Origin: Dehalococcoidia bacterium
GTDB lineage: Bacteria > Chloroflexota > Dehalococcoidia > GIF9 > UBA5629
Assembly (NCBI GenBank): GCA_041653995.1
Contig: JBAZEK010000005.1
Location: 1 to 64,000, forward strand
Reading direction: 5' to 3'
Length of the DNA: 64,000 nt
Position 1 is the first letter of the stretch, and every line of letters begins with the position of its first letter. Of this stretch, positions 1-7,440 are shown one piece after another. The notes beneath the pieces are model-generated. The model was not told the origin of the DNA, did no database searches, and saw nothing but the letters and a program-made list of their open reading frames with translations. A program made the translations under genes and the position numbers.

Positions 1-781
1 GATAAGCGTGCATAATAGAAAATCCCGCTTTTGCACGGCTGCCACTAGCCAGTACTCCAACCCAACCGGTAACATGCTTACCGCCCACAGAAAAAGCAAA
101 GTCTTTCTTGTAGCGGGTACCATCTGCCGCCTGTAAAAACTGATCATCGGCATCTTCCCATTTCAACTCGGCACCATTCCAGTTTAGTACAAGCAGTTTA
201 TTCCTTAAATCTTGCCTATACATCGAACCAAGGAAATCTCTAATCTTTCCGATTGTCCGGCCGTGAAAGACTCGATTATGATTTGTAATTTCTACTATGG
301 TGTAGTGCTTTTCCTTTGGACGGTTCTCAACGTGCTCATATGGTAGGATGTTCTCTCCTCTTGATACCGCATCTACATCCACCGCCACTTTATATTCTAC
401 TGTTTCCCCCAGTTTCTTTGTGCGGATATTCCAAGAATTTCCGAGCCAACAGGCAGCAGTCTTTAGTCCCATGCCATATTGTGATCTCCCGTTGCAGTTT
501 AGGGGCTTCGCTCCAACGTGCAATGCATTATCCAGTTCTTCGTATGACATGCCTAAAGCATTATCAGCTACCCTTAATAAACCACCATTTTCTCTATCAT
601 AAACTATAGATACTTCCAGAGATTCCTTGTTTTTGGAATATGCCTCGTCAAGTATTGTTTTATGATCGAAATAGGACTGCGTCGAGTTATCAACAAGCTC
701 AGCTATAGCATGCCATGGAGTGTAGGAGAGGCGTTTATAGGATTGAATCACCTCTAGGCCCAATATCAGCTGGATAGCCAT
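1..781 (-). CDS. MORC-like (paraMORC) GHKL ATPase, 3' part outside window
   Basis: About 260 N-terminal residues are visible; the gene runs off the left edge. The ATG at 781-779 overlaps the TGA of the upstream nuclease gene (TGATG), so it is the last visible gene of a coupled operon. Translation shows the Bergerat-fold motifs in order: N box ELVDN at residues 28-32, G1 box DNALG at 73-77 (the usual first glycine of DxGxG is alanine), and G2 box YGMGLK at 102-107. The later stretch GWVGVLASGSRAKAGF is what I associate with bacterial MORC-type ATPases. These proteins are known from restriction-modification islands, where ATP-driven dimerisation is thought to act on DNA. Family assignment is firm. 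The role is inferred from the methyltransferase, helicase and nuclease neighbours. Confidence 0.85.
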   Translation of the reverse strand, partial: MAIQLILGLEVIQSYKRLSYTPWHAIAELVDNSTQSYFDHKTILDEAYSKNKESLEVSIVYDRENGGLLRVADNALGMSYEELDNALHVGAKPLNCNGRSQYGMGLKTAACWLGNSWNIRTKKLGETVEYKVAVDVDAVSRGENILPYEHVENRPKEKHYTIVEITNHNRVFHGRTIGKIRDFLGSMYRQDLRNKLLVLNWNGAELKWEDADDQFLQAADGTRYKKDFAFSVGGKHVTGWVGVLASGSRAKAGFSIMHAY

Positions 782-1578
782 CATATCCTCCTTTTGCGGA
801 CTGTCTTAAAATGAAGAGCACCAGTCTCATCTCGAACTATCCTATAATCATCGGATGAATTTAAAGGACTACGTTTAAGTGGACTTAGCCATACACTAGT
901 CTTTGCATCGATGCGTTCCCATTCAGTAATGCCCCCTTCGTATTCAATCTCACATTTTTGTCCGGCAGAGATATCTAAACCTGCTGGAGACGATACTACA
1001 AGAAGCCGTGGCATATTACGATCAGCATGACATATCGAGACTAGGTTCTCCTCCACAGTAGTTGGATTTTCACCATTTACCCTTACAATATGATGATTAG
1101 TCTCTGATCTAAAAACTTCAACAATCTGCAAAAGGGCATCGTATTTGCTCAGTGCCTCTTTCCAACCAGGAATGCTGCTGTTTACTATGATAAGTACACG
1201 AGGTTGTACTCCCTTCACCATATCAAGTAGTCTATGTCGATCGAGTAGAGTATTCTTTGCTGCAAGAAAATCCGCTTCCTCCTCACCGTATTTTGCCTTT
1301 GAGAGTGTTTGCACCTGAGGTATTATGTGCTGTTGCAGCGAATGATGCGCCATTTCAACCTCTATTATCCACCATATCCGATATTGAAGGTCAATCAATG
1401 CCATGTCTGGTATCGTTGAATCCGTGTCTGATTGCACTAATTTTTTAAACGGTACTGCAAAATACCCAGGATACAGTATATGAGCGCGTCCAAGAACAAT
1501 TTGTTCAAACTCGTCCTCATATAATGATGACGAAGATATTGCTTCGTACCATACATCATTAAACAGTATGCGTGCCAT
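781..1578 (-). CDS. PD-(D/E)XK-like restriction nuclease subunit
   Basis: A 265-aa protein with no family I can name outright. Residues 58-75 read PD-M-A-L-I-D followed by a hydrophobic strand and E-V-E (D58, E73, E75). That spacing and pattern fit a PD-(D/E)XK nuclease core in which the usual lysine is replaced. A second hydrophobic strand, RVLIIVNSS, follows near residue 128, and the C-terminal third looks beta-rich and ends in KRRI. The gene overlaps the 3' end of the helicase gene by 20 bp and its stop overlaps the ATPase start, so all four proteins are probably made together. The likely role is the DNA-cleaving subunit of the island. It could instead be a non-catalytic specificity protein. 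Confidence 0.6.
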   Translation of the reverse strand: MARILFNDVWYEAISSSSLYEDEFEQIVLGRAHILYPGYFAVPFKKLVQSDTDSTIPDMALIDLQYRIWWIIEVEMAHHSLQQHIIPQVQTLSKAKYGEEEADFLAAKNTLLDRHRLLDMVKGVQPRVLIIVNSSIPGWKEALSKYDALLQIVEVFRSETNHHIVRVNGENPTTVEENLVSICHADRNMPRLLVVSSPAGLDISAGQKCEIEYEGGITEWERIDAKTSVWLSPLKRSPLNSSDDYRIVRDETGALHFKTVRKRRI

Positions 1579-2797
1579 TAAAATGAAATGAGCTCCGTTT
1601 CCATTGTATTGAAGCAGCCTCAGAGATATTTAATTCCTCATTTCTAAGTCGCTCTTCTTCAACTTTAGTTGTATATATCGTGTATATCGTAGCCTTCTCC
1701 TTCCCCAGTGCTGGTCTTAACACACGGCCGAGTCGCTGGACTCTTTGACGAAAACTTGCGGTGGAGCTCGAAACAATTGCCACAGTAGTCTCGGGGACAT
1801 TCATACCTTCATCCAATGCTCTGCATGTAACTAAAACATCGAATAGCCCGCGTCTATATAGCCGAAGATTATCCCTACGTATCACGGGGTTCATACGGGA
1901 ATGATACAATGCTGCAGAATAGTGTCGCTCGATTAATAACCTACATATGGTCTCAGCCATGTCAATGCGCTCATGGAAGACCAAAGCACGCTGCCCCCTA
2001 TGCTCCTCAAGCAGACGCAATGTCACGGGAATACGAGCCACTGCTGTACAAGCGACCGCTGCGCGCTTTTGTAACAAACGCTTCATATGCTCACGTTTTT
2101 GGTGTTCACTTGTATTAGCCATAATATGTGCAGCTTTTGCGATTAGTTTACTGAGCCTGTCGTACTGTGCACGTTCATCTGGTAACAATTCCGCTGATAC
2201 ATTGATTAGATCAAATTGGACAATGACACCGTCATGACGAGCTTGTATATAATCATAGTCGAATATTACTTTTCCTAATCGCGGTATTAGCATAGACTCC
2301 AGTCCGTGGTCATATTCACGTTCTGGGGTGGCTGATAGTCCAAGAGTTGCACCGTAGTTACCATGCAGCGCTTTTGAGTTTGCCGTGGTGGCAGCGTGAT
2401 GGCACTCATCAACAATAAGTAGGCAATTATATAAAGCAGCAATAGATGGTGCCGCTACACGTGCTGTATTCAGTACGAATATATTTACTGTACCTGGTGT
2501 TGCGGGATGGCTGTCACCCGAATAACATGCTATCTCGTGCGTAGCTATTCCAAGGTCTTCTATGAGGCTCACATACCATTGATCAAGAAGCGCGATCGTT
2601 GGCACAATTATGTTAATACGCCCATCTGGATAATTTTCTAAAAAATGCTTCATACACAATTCAGCGAGAACAGTCTTTCCTCCACCAGTCACCACACGGA
2701 CAATTCCCCTCATTTGAGCCGTCCATAACTTAAGCGCCGAAAGTTGCCATTGACGTGGTTTCAGTGAGAGGTTCCACTTAGATGGTTCACCGGACAT
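1559..2797 (-). CDS. SF2 helicase, XPB/SSL2-like, of a restriction-modification island
   Basis: A 412-aa superfamily 2 helicase. Motif I (TGGGKT) is at residues 37-42, motif II DECHH at 130-134, motif III SATPE at 155-159, motif V around TCRALDEGMNVPE (324-336), and motif VI QRVQRLGR at 351-358. The overall layout is that of XPB/SSL2-like and type III restriction translocases: two RecA domains with little extra sequence. It overlaps the methyltransferase gene by 11 bp upstream and the nuclease gene by 20 bp downstream. It would supply ATP-dependent DNA translocation or unwinding to the nuclease and GHKL ATPase. The length is complete for a minimal helicase core. Confidence 0.9.
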   Translation of the reverse strand: MSGEPSKWNLSLKPRQWQLSALKLWTAQMRGIVRVVTGGGKTVLAELCMKHFLENYPDGRINIIVPTIALLDQWYVSLIEDLGIATHEIACYSGDSHPATPGTVNIFVLNTARVAAPSIAALYNCLLIVDECHHAATTANSKALHGNYGATLGLSATPEREYDHGLESMLIPRLGKVIFDYDYIQARHDGVIVQFDLINVSAELLPDERAQYDRLSKLIAKAAHIMANTSEHQKREHMKRLLQKRAAVACTAVARIPVTLRLLEEHRGQRALVFHERIDMAETICRLLIERHYSAALYHSRMNPVIRRDNLRLYRRGLFDVLVTCRALDEGMNVPETTVAIVSSSTASFRQRVQRLGRVLRPALGKEKATIYTIYTTKVEEERLRNEELNISEAASIQWKRSSFHFNGTHTV

Positions 2798-3743
2798 TAC
2801 GTTGAACCTTTAATATATTATTAGAAAATCGACCTTTCGAACCCTCTATGTAATCTACCAATGGCTCACATGATATCCAATGGCGGCCCAATTTATCAGC
2901 TGCTGCACCAGTTGTATTGCTACCAGCAAAGGGATCAAGGACAATATCACCAGGCTCCGTTAAGAATTTAATAAAAAATTCAGCAACCCCATAGGCCATC
3001 CGCGCTGGGTGTGGTTTGAGACTCTTGTTGCGGCAGTACCGCTGATATGGATCAGTAGCGCTTGTATTTGCAAAAATCAAAACATTAGAGGGAATCGATC
3101 CGTTATTATCATGTAGGAATGATTGCATTCCCACGTGATGCTCAGAAGGTCTCTTGCCTGCATTATACTCTTGCTTCTCTAACAGATTTAACATCGCCGC
3201 GCTGTACTTTTTCAATATTTTTCGATTATCCGCTTTAGGTCTACTAGAAGGCGACATCCACCAAAGATGCGTATAAGCGTCCTTTACTCTGACACGTTCG
3301 ATGTTGACCCATTGAGCAGGGGTCGGCAGGCGCGCCTGATTGTAATATATAAATTGCTCACAAAGATAGAAGTCACCGCGATCCAAGAATGAAAGTAAAG
3401 CACGCAGTGGCAACGTGGACATTGTAGGTTTTCCTTTTTCCCATGCATTGCCAAGCTCAATAACCAACGAGCCATCTGGTGTCAACAAATCTTTAAATAT
3501 CTGCGCTGTGCTGGAAAGCCAATCGATATATGCTTGACCAGTAAGGTTGCCATAAGCTTTCTTGCGATTAAGCGGAAATGGTGGCGAGGTGAGTATCAAC
3601 TGTACCTTGCTTTTATAAGCATCTCCAATTGGAGAAGTTAAGATTTCCTCGGCAGTCCCGAGGTACATGATTCCGCGTGAGGTTCTGTAGGCTTCTCTCA
3701 ACTTGGCAGGATCACTCGATTTATTTCTACCACTTCGAACCAA
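2787..3743 (-). CDS. Beta-class DNA methyltransferase (probably N4-cytosine)
   Basis: A 318-aa DNA methyltransferase. The catalytic motif IV is TSPPF at residues 52-56, and the SAM-binding motif I, DPFAGSNT, lies near the C-terminus at 270-277. This permuted order defines the beta group. TSPP(Y/F) rather than DPPY favours N4-cytosine over N6-adenine methylation, although this is not decisive. It is the promoter-proximal gene of the island and would protect host DNA from the downstream helicase-nuclease complex. The target sequence cannot be read from the gene. The start at 3743 follows an AT-rich leader with a TATAAT on the same strand. Confidence 0.9.
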   Translation of the reverse strand: MVRSGRNKSSDPAKLREAYRTSRGIMYLGTAEEILTSPIGDAYKSKVQLILTSPPFPLNRKKAYGNLTGQAYIDWLSSTAQIFKDLLTPDGSLVIELGNAWEKGKPTMSTLPLRALLSFLDRGDFYLCEQFIYYNQARLPTPAQWVNIERVRVKDAYTHLWWMSPSSRPKADNRKILKKYSAAMLNLLEKQEYNAGKRPSEHHVGMQSFLHDNNGSIPSNVLIFANTSATDPYQRYCRNKSLKPHPARMAYGVAEFFIKFLTEPGDIVLDPFAGSNTTGAAADKLGRHWISCEPLVDYIEGSKGRFSNNILKVQRNVR

Positions 3744-4457
3744 TTGCGTAATAATTCCACTTATTATAATAGCGGGGTAATATCACCAAGAGATTATATC
3801 GGATATGTTCTTTTGTCAATATCTATCATTGAATACGGTTATAACCCGGGTTTCCATTATAAATAAGAATAGAATAGCATTGATACTAACAAATAGTATC
3901 TACACTATGGCTAGGCGGACGGCGACATTCAAGTTATGATACAAGAACTAAACGTTCCGCTTCGTTAGTATCCTGAAACTGTATTTTAATGATAGATCTA
4001 GGAAAGCCCCTTTTTGTAGACATGTAATGAAATCTCACAGACAGATATTTATCTGGAAAACCCCATATACGACGCTCAACTGACGATACAACAAGACTTC
4101 ACCACAAGCCAAAACGAACAATGTCGATATTTGAATATTTAACCTGGGAGAAAGGGGGGAGGGGTTGTTGAATTGTTTTTTTATTTTGAGAAACAAATCG
4201 GGGGGCGGCTCGGACGGAGCGAGAGATGGGCTGGGGTTTGATTGCGGAAACGGGCCCGGGGACGGGGTGGAGGGCGGCCAGGCGGGCCGCAGCCGGGCAT
4301 TTGATTTGAAGAAACAAATAGGGTTTAGGGACGGGTGGAGGAGGACTTAAGGACGGCGTGGCGGTTATACGGGTTGAGGAAGAGGCAGACGGTGGATTGT
4401 AGTTGGTAGGCGAACGGAAGGAGGGGGCGGGTGACCAGGCCGCCCGTTTCCTTTCCA
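3744..4457. other. Gene-poor spacer between defence island and small-gene operon
   Basis: No convincing gene. The first 350 bases are AT-rich and would hold the promoter of the methyltransferase operon: a TATAAT on the minus strand at 3768-3763, without a good -35 box. From 4140 the composition changes to G-rich on the plus strand, with runs of three to six G at 4148-4163. The words GAAACAAAT recur near 4189 and 4311. I see no transposon ends and no tRNA fragment here. Confidence 0.5.
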
Positions 4458-4742
4458 TCAGATGCGGCGCCAGGGGCCGTGATCAAGATCGCGAAGCATC
4501 ATCTCCTCCTCCTGCTCTATCCAGTCCGGGTGGCGGTGGCGTTTGGGATTTTCGAGGCAATCGAAGGGCTCGAGCACCAGGGTGATCCGCTGCGCCACGG
4601 CCGGGGTGATGGAAGAGAACACGTCCCAGGCGGTGAACCGGTGGCCGCAGACGGAACAGGTATGCAGGGGAAAACCTTTGCCGGCCTCGAACTGGATATA
4701 GTGCAGGCAGCTCGGGCAGGTGCAATTGCAGGGTGTTGTCAT
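4458..4742 (-). CDS. Small zinc-ribbon protein
   Basis: A 94-aa protein, starting at the ATG at 4742 because a GGAGG lies just upstream and the ATGA overlaps the stop of the previous gene; a longer frame would run into that gene. Cysteines C9, C12, C29 and C32 form a CxxC...CxxC zinc ribbon (CPSC and CSVC). The C-terminal half is acidic and basic with tryptophans (WDVF, PDWIEQEEEMM) and matches nothing I recognise. Last gene of the five-gene coupled operon. Phage-type small regulator or nucleic-acid-binding protein is the best guess. Confidence 0.65.
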   Translation of the reverse strand: MTTPCNCTCPSCLHYIQFEAGKGFPLHTCSVCGHRFTAWDVFSSITPAVAQRITLVLEPFDCLENPKRHRHPDWIEQEEEMMLRDLDHGPWRRI

Positions 4743-5113
4743 CTGGCCTCCGGCTGCCACTTGCCGCACTCCTGGCACTTGTAAGCGGCGAACGGCTTGC
4801 CGTTATCCTTGCGGGTGCCTGTGACCCATTCGAGGGCATCGCTGCCGCAATTGACGCAGGCGCCGACCTTAGCGGGCGGCGGAGGCGGTTTGGGCGCAGG
4901 GGGAAGCACTGCCGCGCCGGCAGCCCCGTTGACGACAGGCCGCGGGGATTTTGACAGCAGAGGGGCAGAGCCGGTGACGTAAGCTATTACCTTTTCCAGA
5001 TCCGCGGTGACCTGGGCGAAGGTATCGCCGAAGATGTTGAAGCGGACGGACATCTCGTCCTCGGCCTTGATGTTAGTGACCTCGATGTGGAAGCGGGAAC
5101 CGTTGTTCGACAT
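4739..5113 (-). CDS. Small protein with C-terminal zinc ribbon
   Basis: A 124-aa protein starting at the ATG at 5113, which has AAGGAG at a good distance; the in-frame upstream ATG has no ribosome binding site. The N-terminal 65 residues (RFHIEVTNIKAEDEMSVRF and on) look like a small alpha/beta domain. A proline-rich linker (PPAPKPPPPP) follows, then a zinc ribbon with CVNC and CQEC near the end. Proteins of this build, a small domain tethered to a zinc ribbon, are common in phage early regions of Gram-positive and Chloroflexota hosts. Function unknown. Confidence 0.7.
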   Translation of the reverse strand: MSNNGSRFHIEVTNIKAEDEMSVRFNIFGDTFAQVTADLEKVIAYVTGSAPLLSKSPRPVVNGAAGAAVLPPAPKPPPPPAKVGACVNCGSDALEWVTGTRKDNGKPFAAYKCQECGKWQPEAR

Positions 5114-5170
5114 ACAATTCTCCTTGCGTTTATTCGCGCCGGTGATAACGCCCACCGGCAGGCGGCGGGA

Positions 5171-5374
5171 TTAAAAAGGGAGCGGCTCAGCAACGACGGG
5201 CGTCCACGCCTGGAAGACGCGCTCAAGGGTGGCGCAGTCCAGGTAAATGGTGACGCAGTGGAAATCGCGCCGGACGGTGATTTTGACCGAGTCGGTAAAC
5301 ACCGGCGCAATCTCGACATCGGAGCTGCCGACCATGATGTGCGAGTGATGGATGGTGCTGTTAAGGTCAAGCAC
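5171..5374 (-). CDS. Small hypothetical protein in coupled operon
   Basis: A 67-aa protein. The GTG at 5374 is chosen because GGAGG sits seven bases upstream and the gene then overlaps its upstream neighbour by 8 bp, as the others in this operon do. It has alternating hydrophobic residues (SVKITVRRDFHCVTIYLDC) suggesting a beta-sheet-rich domain and ends in PLPF. I do not recognise it. The coupling supports a shared role with the two zinc-ribbon genes downstream. Confidence 0.6.
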   Translation of the reverse strand: MLDLNSTIHHSHIMVGSSDVEIAPVFTDSVKITVRRDFHCVTIYLDCATLERVFQAWTPVVAEPLPF

Positions 5375-5564
5375 AGACGACCTCCTCCAGCCGGCGGGAA
5401 AAGAACTCATCCCAGGCGATATCACGTTCAACCGCGGAGTAATCGCCCAACCAGCCATAGAGCAGATAGAGAGGGACGTCGACTATGTCGCTCTCCCAGT
5501 ACCTGCCCTCGGCATCCGACCGGTCAAACGCCGCGCCCGGCCTGACTACCTTGATATGAGGCAT
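5367..5564 (-). CDS. Small hypothetical protein in coupled operon
   Basis: A 65-aa acidic protein beginning MPHIKVVRPG and rich in aromatic residues (YLLYGWLGDYSAVERDIAWDEFF). Its ATG at 5564-5562 shares a base with the TAA of the preceding 51-aa gene (TAATG), and a GGGAGG precedes it. No family recognised. Short length, coupling and position suggest a phage-type accessory protein. Confidence 0.65.
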   Translation of the reverse strand: MPHIKVVRPGAAFDRSDAEGRYWESDIVDVPLYLLYGWLGDYSAVERDIAWDEFFSRRLEEVVCA

Positions 5565-5719
5565 TAAAACAACCTCCCCTGTTTATTAAGCTGCAAGCGC
5601 CTCGACCTGAGCGCCTGCAGCAACTGACGCCTGCGGATCAAGCCCAGGGTGCAACGGCTGGACCGCGCGCACAGCTGTTTGCACGGTTTGGACCTGCCGC
5701 ACATGCCTTTGAGCTTCAT
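5564..5719 (-). CDS. 51-aa basic cysteine-containing protein, first gene of operon
   Basis: A short gene (ATG 5719-5717, TAA 5566-5564) with a near-perfect ribosome binding site, GGAGGTGATTAGG, just before the ATG, and a TAATG junction with the next gene. The product begins MKLKGMCGRSKPC, is strongly basic, and has cysteines at 7, 13, 17 and 23 followed by an arginine-rich helix (IRRRQLLQALRSRRLQ). It could be a small zinc- or nucleic-acid-binding protein or a translated leader. Translation is well supported; function is unknown. Confidence 0.6.
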   Translation of the reverse strand: MKLKGMCGRSKPCKQLCARSSRCTLGLIRRRQLLQALRSRRLQLNKQGRLF

Positions 5720-5805
5720 CCTAATCACCTCCAAATAACTTTTTATTTTTTACCTTTACTTTTTTCTTAGCGGAGCCGTATCCCCGGCCAGCCGCCGGCA
5801 CGCGT

Positions 5806-5916
5806 GCGCAAGGGGTAAAAATAAAAAAAGTCACCGGACGAGCGGTAAAGGACGAACGGCGACAGGATAAATGAGACTTTTTTTATTTTTAGGCTTCAGC
5901 CCCCGCCCCTTGCGCA
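5806..5916. repeat. Long inverted repeat, interrupted arm
   Basis: The 17-base arm TAAAAATAAAAAAAGTC at 5816-5832 is matched exactly in inverse at 5875-5891. Next to the left arm, GCGCAAGGGG (5806-5815) is matched inversely by CCCCTTGCGC at 5907-5916, displaced by about 15 extra bases on the right side. The spacer between the inner arms is 42 bases. This could form a cruciform or a long RNA hairpin with A/U tracts able to end transcription in both directions. Confidence 0.7.
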
Positions 5917-5992
5917 ACGAGGCGGCCGGGATATAATTTCGTACGGAAAAAAGTAAGGCTCAGACGCTCCACCGTCCCGGCGGTGTTCTTTG

Positions 5993-6028
5993 GTACTTTC
6001 TTTGCCGCCGCATGATCAAAGAAAGTAC
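5993..6028. repeat. Perfect 12-bp inverted repeat
   Basis: GTACTTTCTTTG (5993-6004) and CAAAGAAAGTAC (6017-6028) are perfect inverse copies around a 12-base spacer. No run of T follows, so it is not an ordinary terminator. It may be a protein-binding palindrome or the base of an RNA stem. Confidence 0.7.
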
Positions 6029-6283
6029 AGAAACGAGCGGGACGGACGGCGGGATAAGGAAGCGAGACGAACGAAGAGGACGGGAGAGGGCGAGGCGGAG
6101 ATGGGGCGGGGCGGGGAAAGAGAAAAAAAAGAGGGGGGTGGGGGGCGTACCCCGTAGCTTTACCATCGCCACTGCGCCCGAACATCACCCGCGCAGGGCG
6201 CCCATATACGGGCGGGGGCACGATAAGGAAACAGGGGATAGCACGCATGAAAAGATGTCCGAGCTATACGGAGCGAGCCGGAG

Positions 6284-6338
6284 TTGCAAGGGTATACCGA
6301 TGGAAGCTTTACCGTAATTTGCAGGTATACCTTTGCAA
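6284..6338 (+). repeat. 15-bp inverted repeat, one G-U pair
   Basis: TTGCAAGGGTATACC (6284-6298) pairs over all 15 positions with GGTATACCTTTGCAA (6324-6338). The one non-Watson-Crick pair is a G-U on the plus strand, which favours a plus-strand RNA hairpin with a 25-base loop. It lies 35 bases before the tandem structured repeats. Confidence 0.65.
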
Positions 6339-6372
6339 GCGGAGGCGAGCGGAGGAAGCGAGTACAAGCTGG

Positions 6373-6708
6373 AAACCGCCCCATGAAATGCTCTTTGCCG
6401 CCGGCGGAGCTCCTATTGACGCGGCCACGGGCTGCCAGCTCCTAATTACCTGCTGGTGCCCTGAAGCCGCGGAAACCCTGGCGGAGCCGCGGCAAAGTGG
6501 ATTTCAGGTAAGGCGCGTGCTTTCCGCTGTTGATCTATGAAAACCGCCCCATGAAATGCTGTTTGCACCGGCGGAGCTATGCCTTGCGCCCAGGCGCGGA
6601 CTGCCGGCCTCTCATTACCCGCCGGTGTCCTGACGCCGGGGCGACCCCCACAGCGGAGCCGGCTGCAAAGTGCATTTCAGGCAAGGGCACGCTGCCCGCT
6701 GTATTAAG
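6373..6708 (+). ncRNA. Tandem pair of 168-nt structured units, candidate noncoding RNA
   Basis: Two diverged direct copies start at 6373 and 6541 with the same opening (AAACCGCCCCATGAAATGCT). Each can fold alike. An outer stem pairs TGAAAT(GC) with (GC)ATTTCA. A 9-bp stem pairs CGCCGGCGG with CTGCTGGTG in copy 1 and CACCGGCGG with CCGCCGGTG in copy 2. A third stem pairs GCCGCGG/CCGCGGC in copy 1 and GCCGG/CCGGC in copy 2. A 3' hairpin pairs AAGGC/GCTTT in copy 1 and GGGCA/TGCCC in copy 2. In the 9-bp stem three pairs differ but stay paired, with G-U pairs on the plus strand only. I do not recognise a known RNA family. The call rests on these pairings, done by eye. Confidence 0.55.
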
Positions 6709-7019
6709 CAGCCCGTGCACCGGGGGCGGGGCAGATAAAGAGCGGTCCCCGCTCTCCCCGCGCTCCTGGAACGTGATCAAAACAGGACGGCATAACGAGG
6801 CTGCGCAGTTGAAAGCCGGAAACCGTTTTTCACCAGGGAAAAAAAGAATATGATAAGCGCGCGACGCCCGCAAGGAAACGGGTATGACGGCAGCGGGGGC
6901 GCCGCTCCGCGGGGGAATAGCGGGAGCGCCGGGATAAGCGGGGACGGCGGGACAGGCGAAGCAGGCCGCTCTCCGCTCAGCTGCGGGCGCAGGATAATGG
7001 ACGGGATGCACGGCACGCT

Positions 7020-7440
7020 CCGCAACGCTCCGGGGCGGGGCGAGGGCACCGGGGCCGTAGTCCGGCCGGGCGGCGGTGAGGCCGGCAAGGGGCCGGGGCG
7101 GGATGCCGTAACGGGCGCGGCGCCGGACACGCGGGCGGGCGGGGCGGGGCATGGGGAAGGCCGCGCACCCGGGCGGACCCGCCAGGCTCTGCGGCTCGCC
7201 GCCGCGGGGAAACCGCAACGCTCCGGGGGACGGCCTTCGCGCAGCTCCGGGGCGGAGGAGGGGAGGCCACGGGCGAAGCTCCAGCGGCCGACGCGGACGG
7301 GGATCCGCAACGCTCCGAGGGGGTTTGCGGCGCGGCGCTCCGCTGAACGCTGGAGGGGGTTACCCGCAACGCTCCGCGGTCCGATGGAGGCGATGACGGC
7401 GGACTGGGGCGGGGAGGGGAGGCGCAACGCTCGGCGGCCT
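7020..7440. repeat. Dispersed CGCAACGCTCCG repeats
   Basis: The 12-mer CGCAACGCTCCG or a one-base variant occurs at about 7021, 7214, 7306, 7365 and 7423, at intervals of 193, 92, 59 and 58 bases. Partial relatives such as GCGCAGCTCCGG and GGCGCTCCGCTGAACGC lie between them. They are all in the same orientation. They may be protein-binding sites or conserved parts of an RNA. Confidence 0.6.

Noticed and set aside
222..240. TCGAACC-like word near the left edge considered as a tRNA-derived attachment site
   Set aside because: It lies inside the well-supported GHKL ATPase gene and matches the tRNA T-arm over only about six bases.
4140..4330. GAAACAAAT words and G-runs considered as the left prophage end
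   Set aside because: No similarity to the tRNA-Thr 3' end and no transposon-like terminal repeats were found there.
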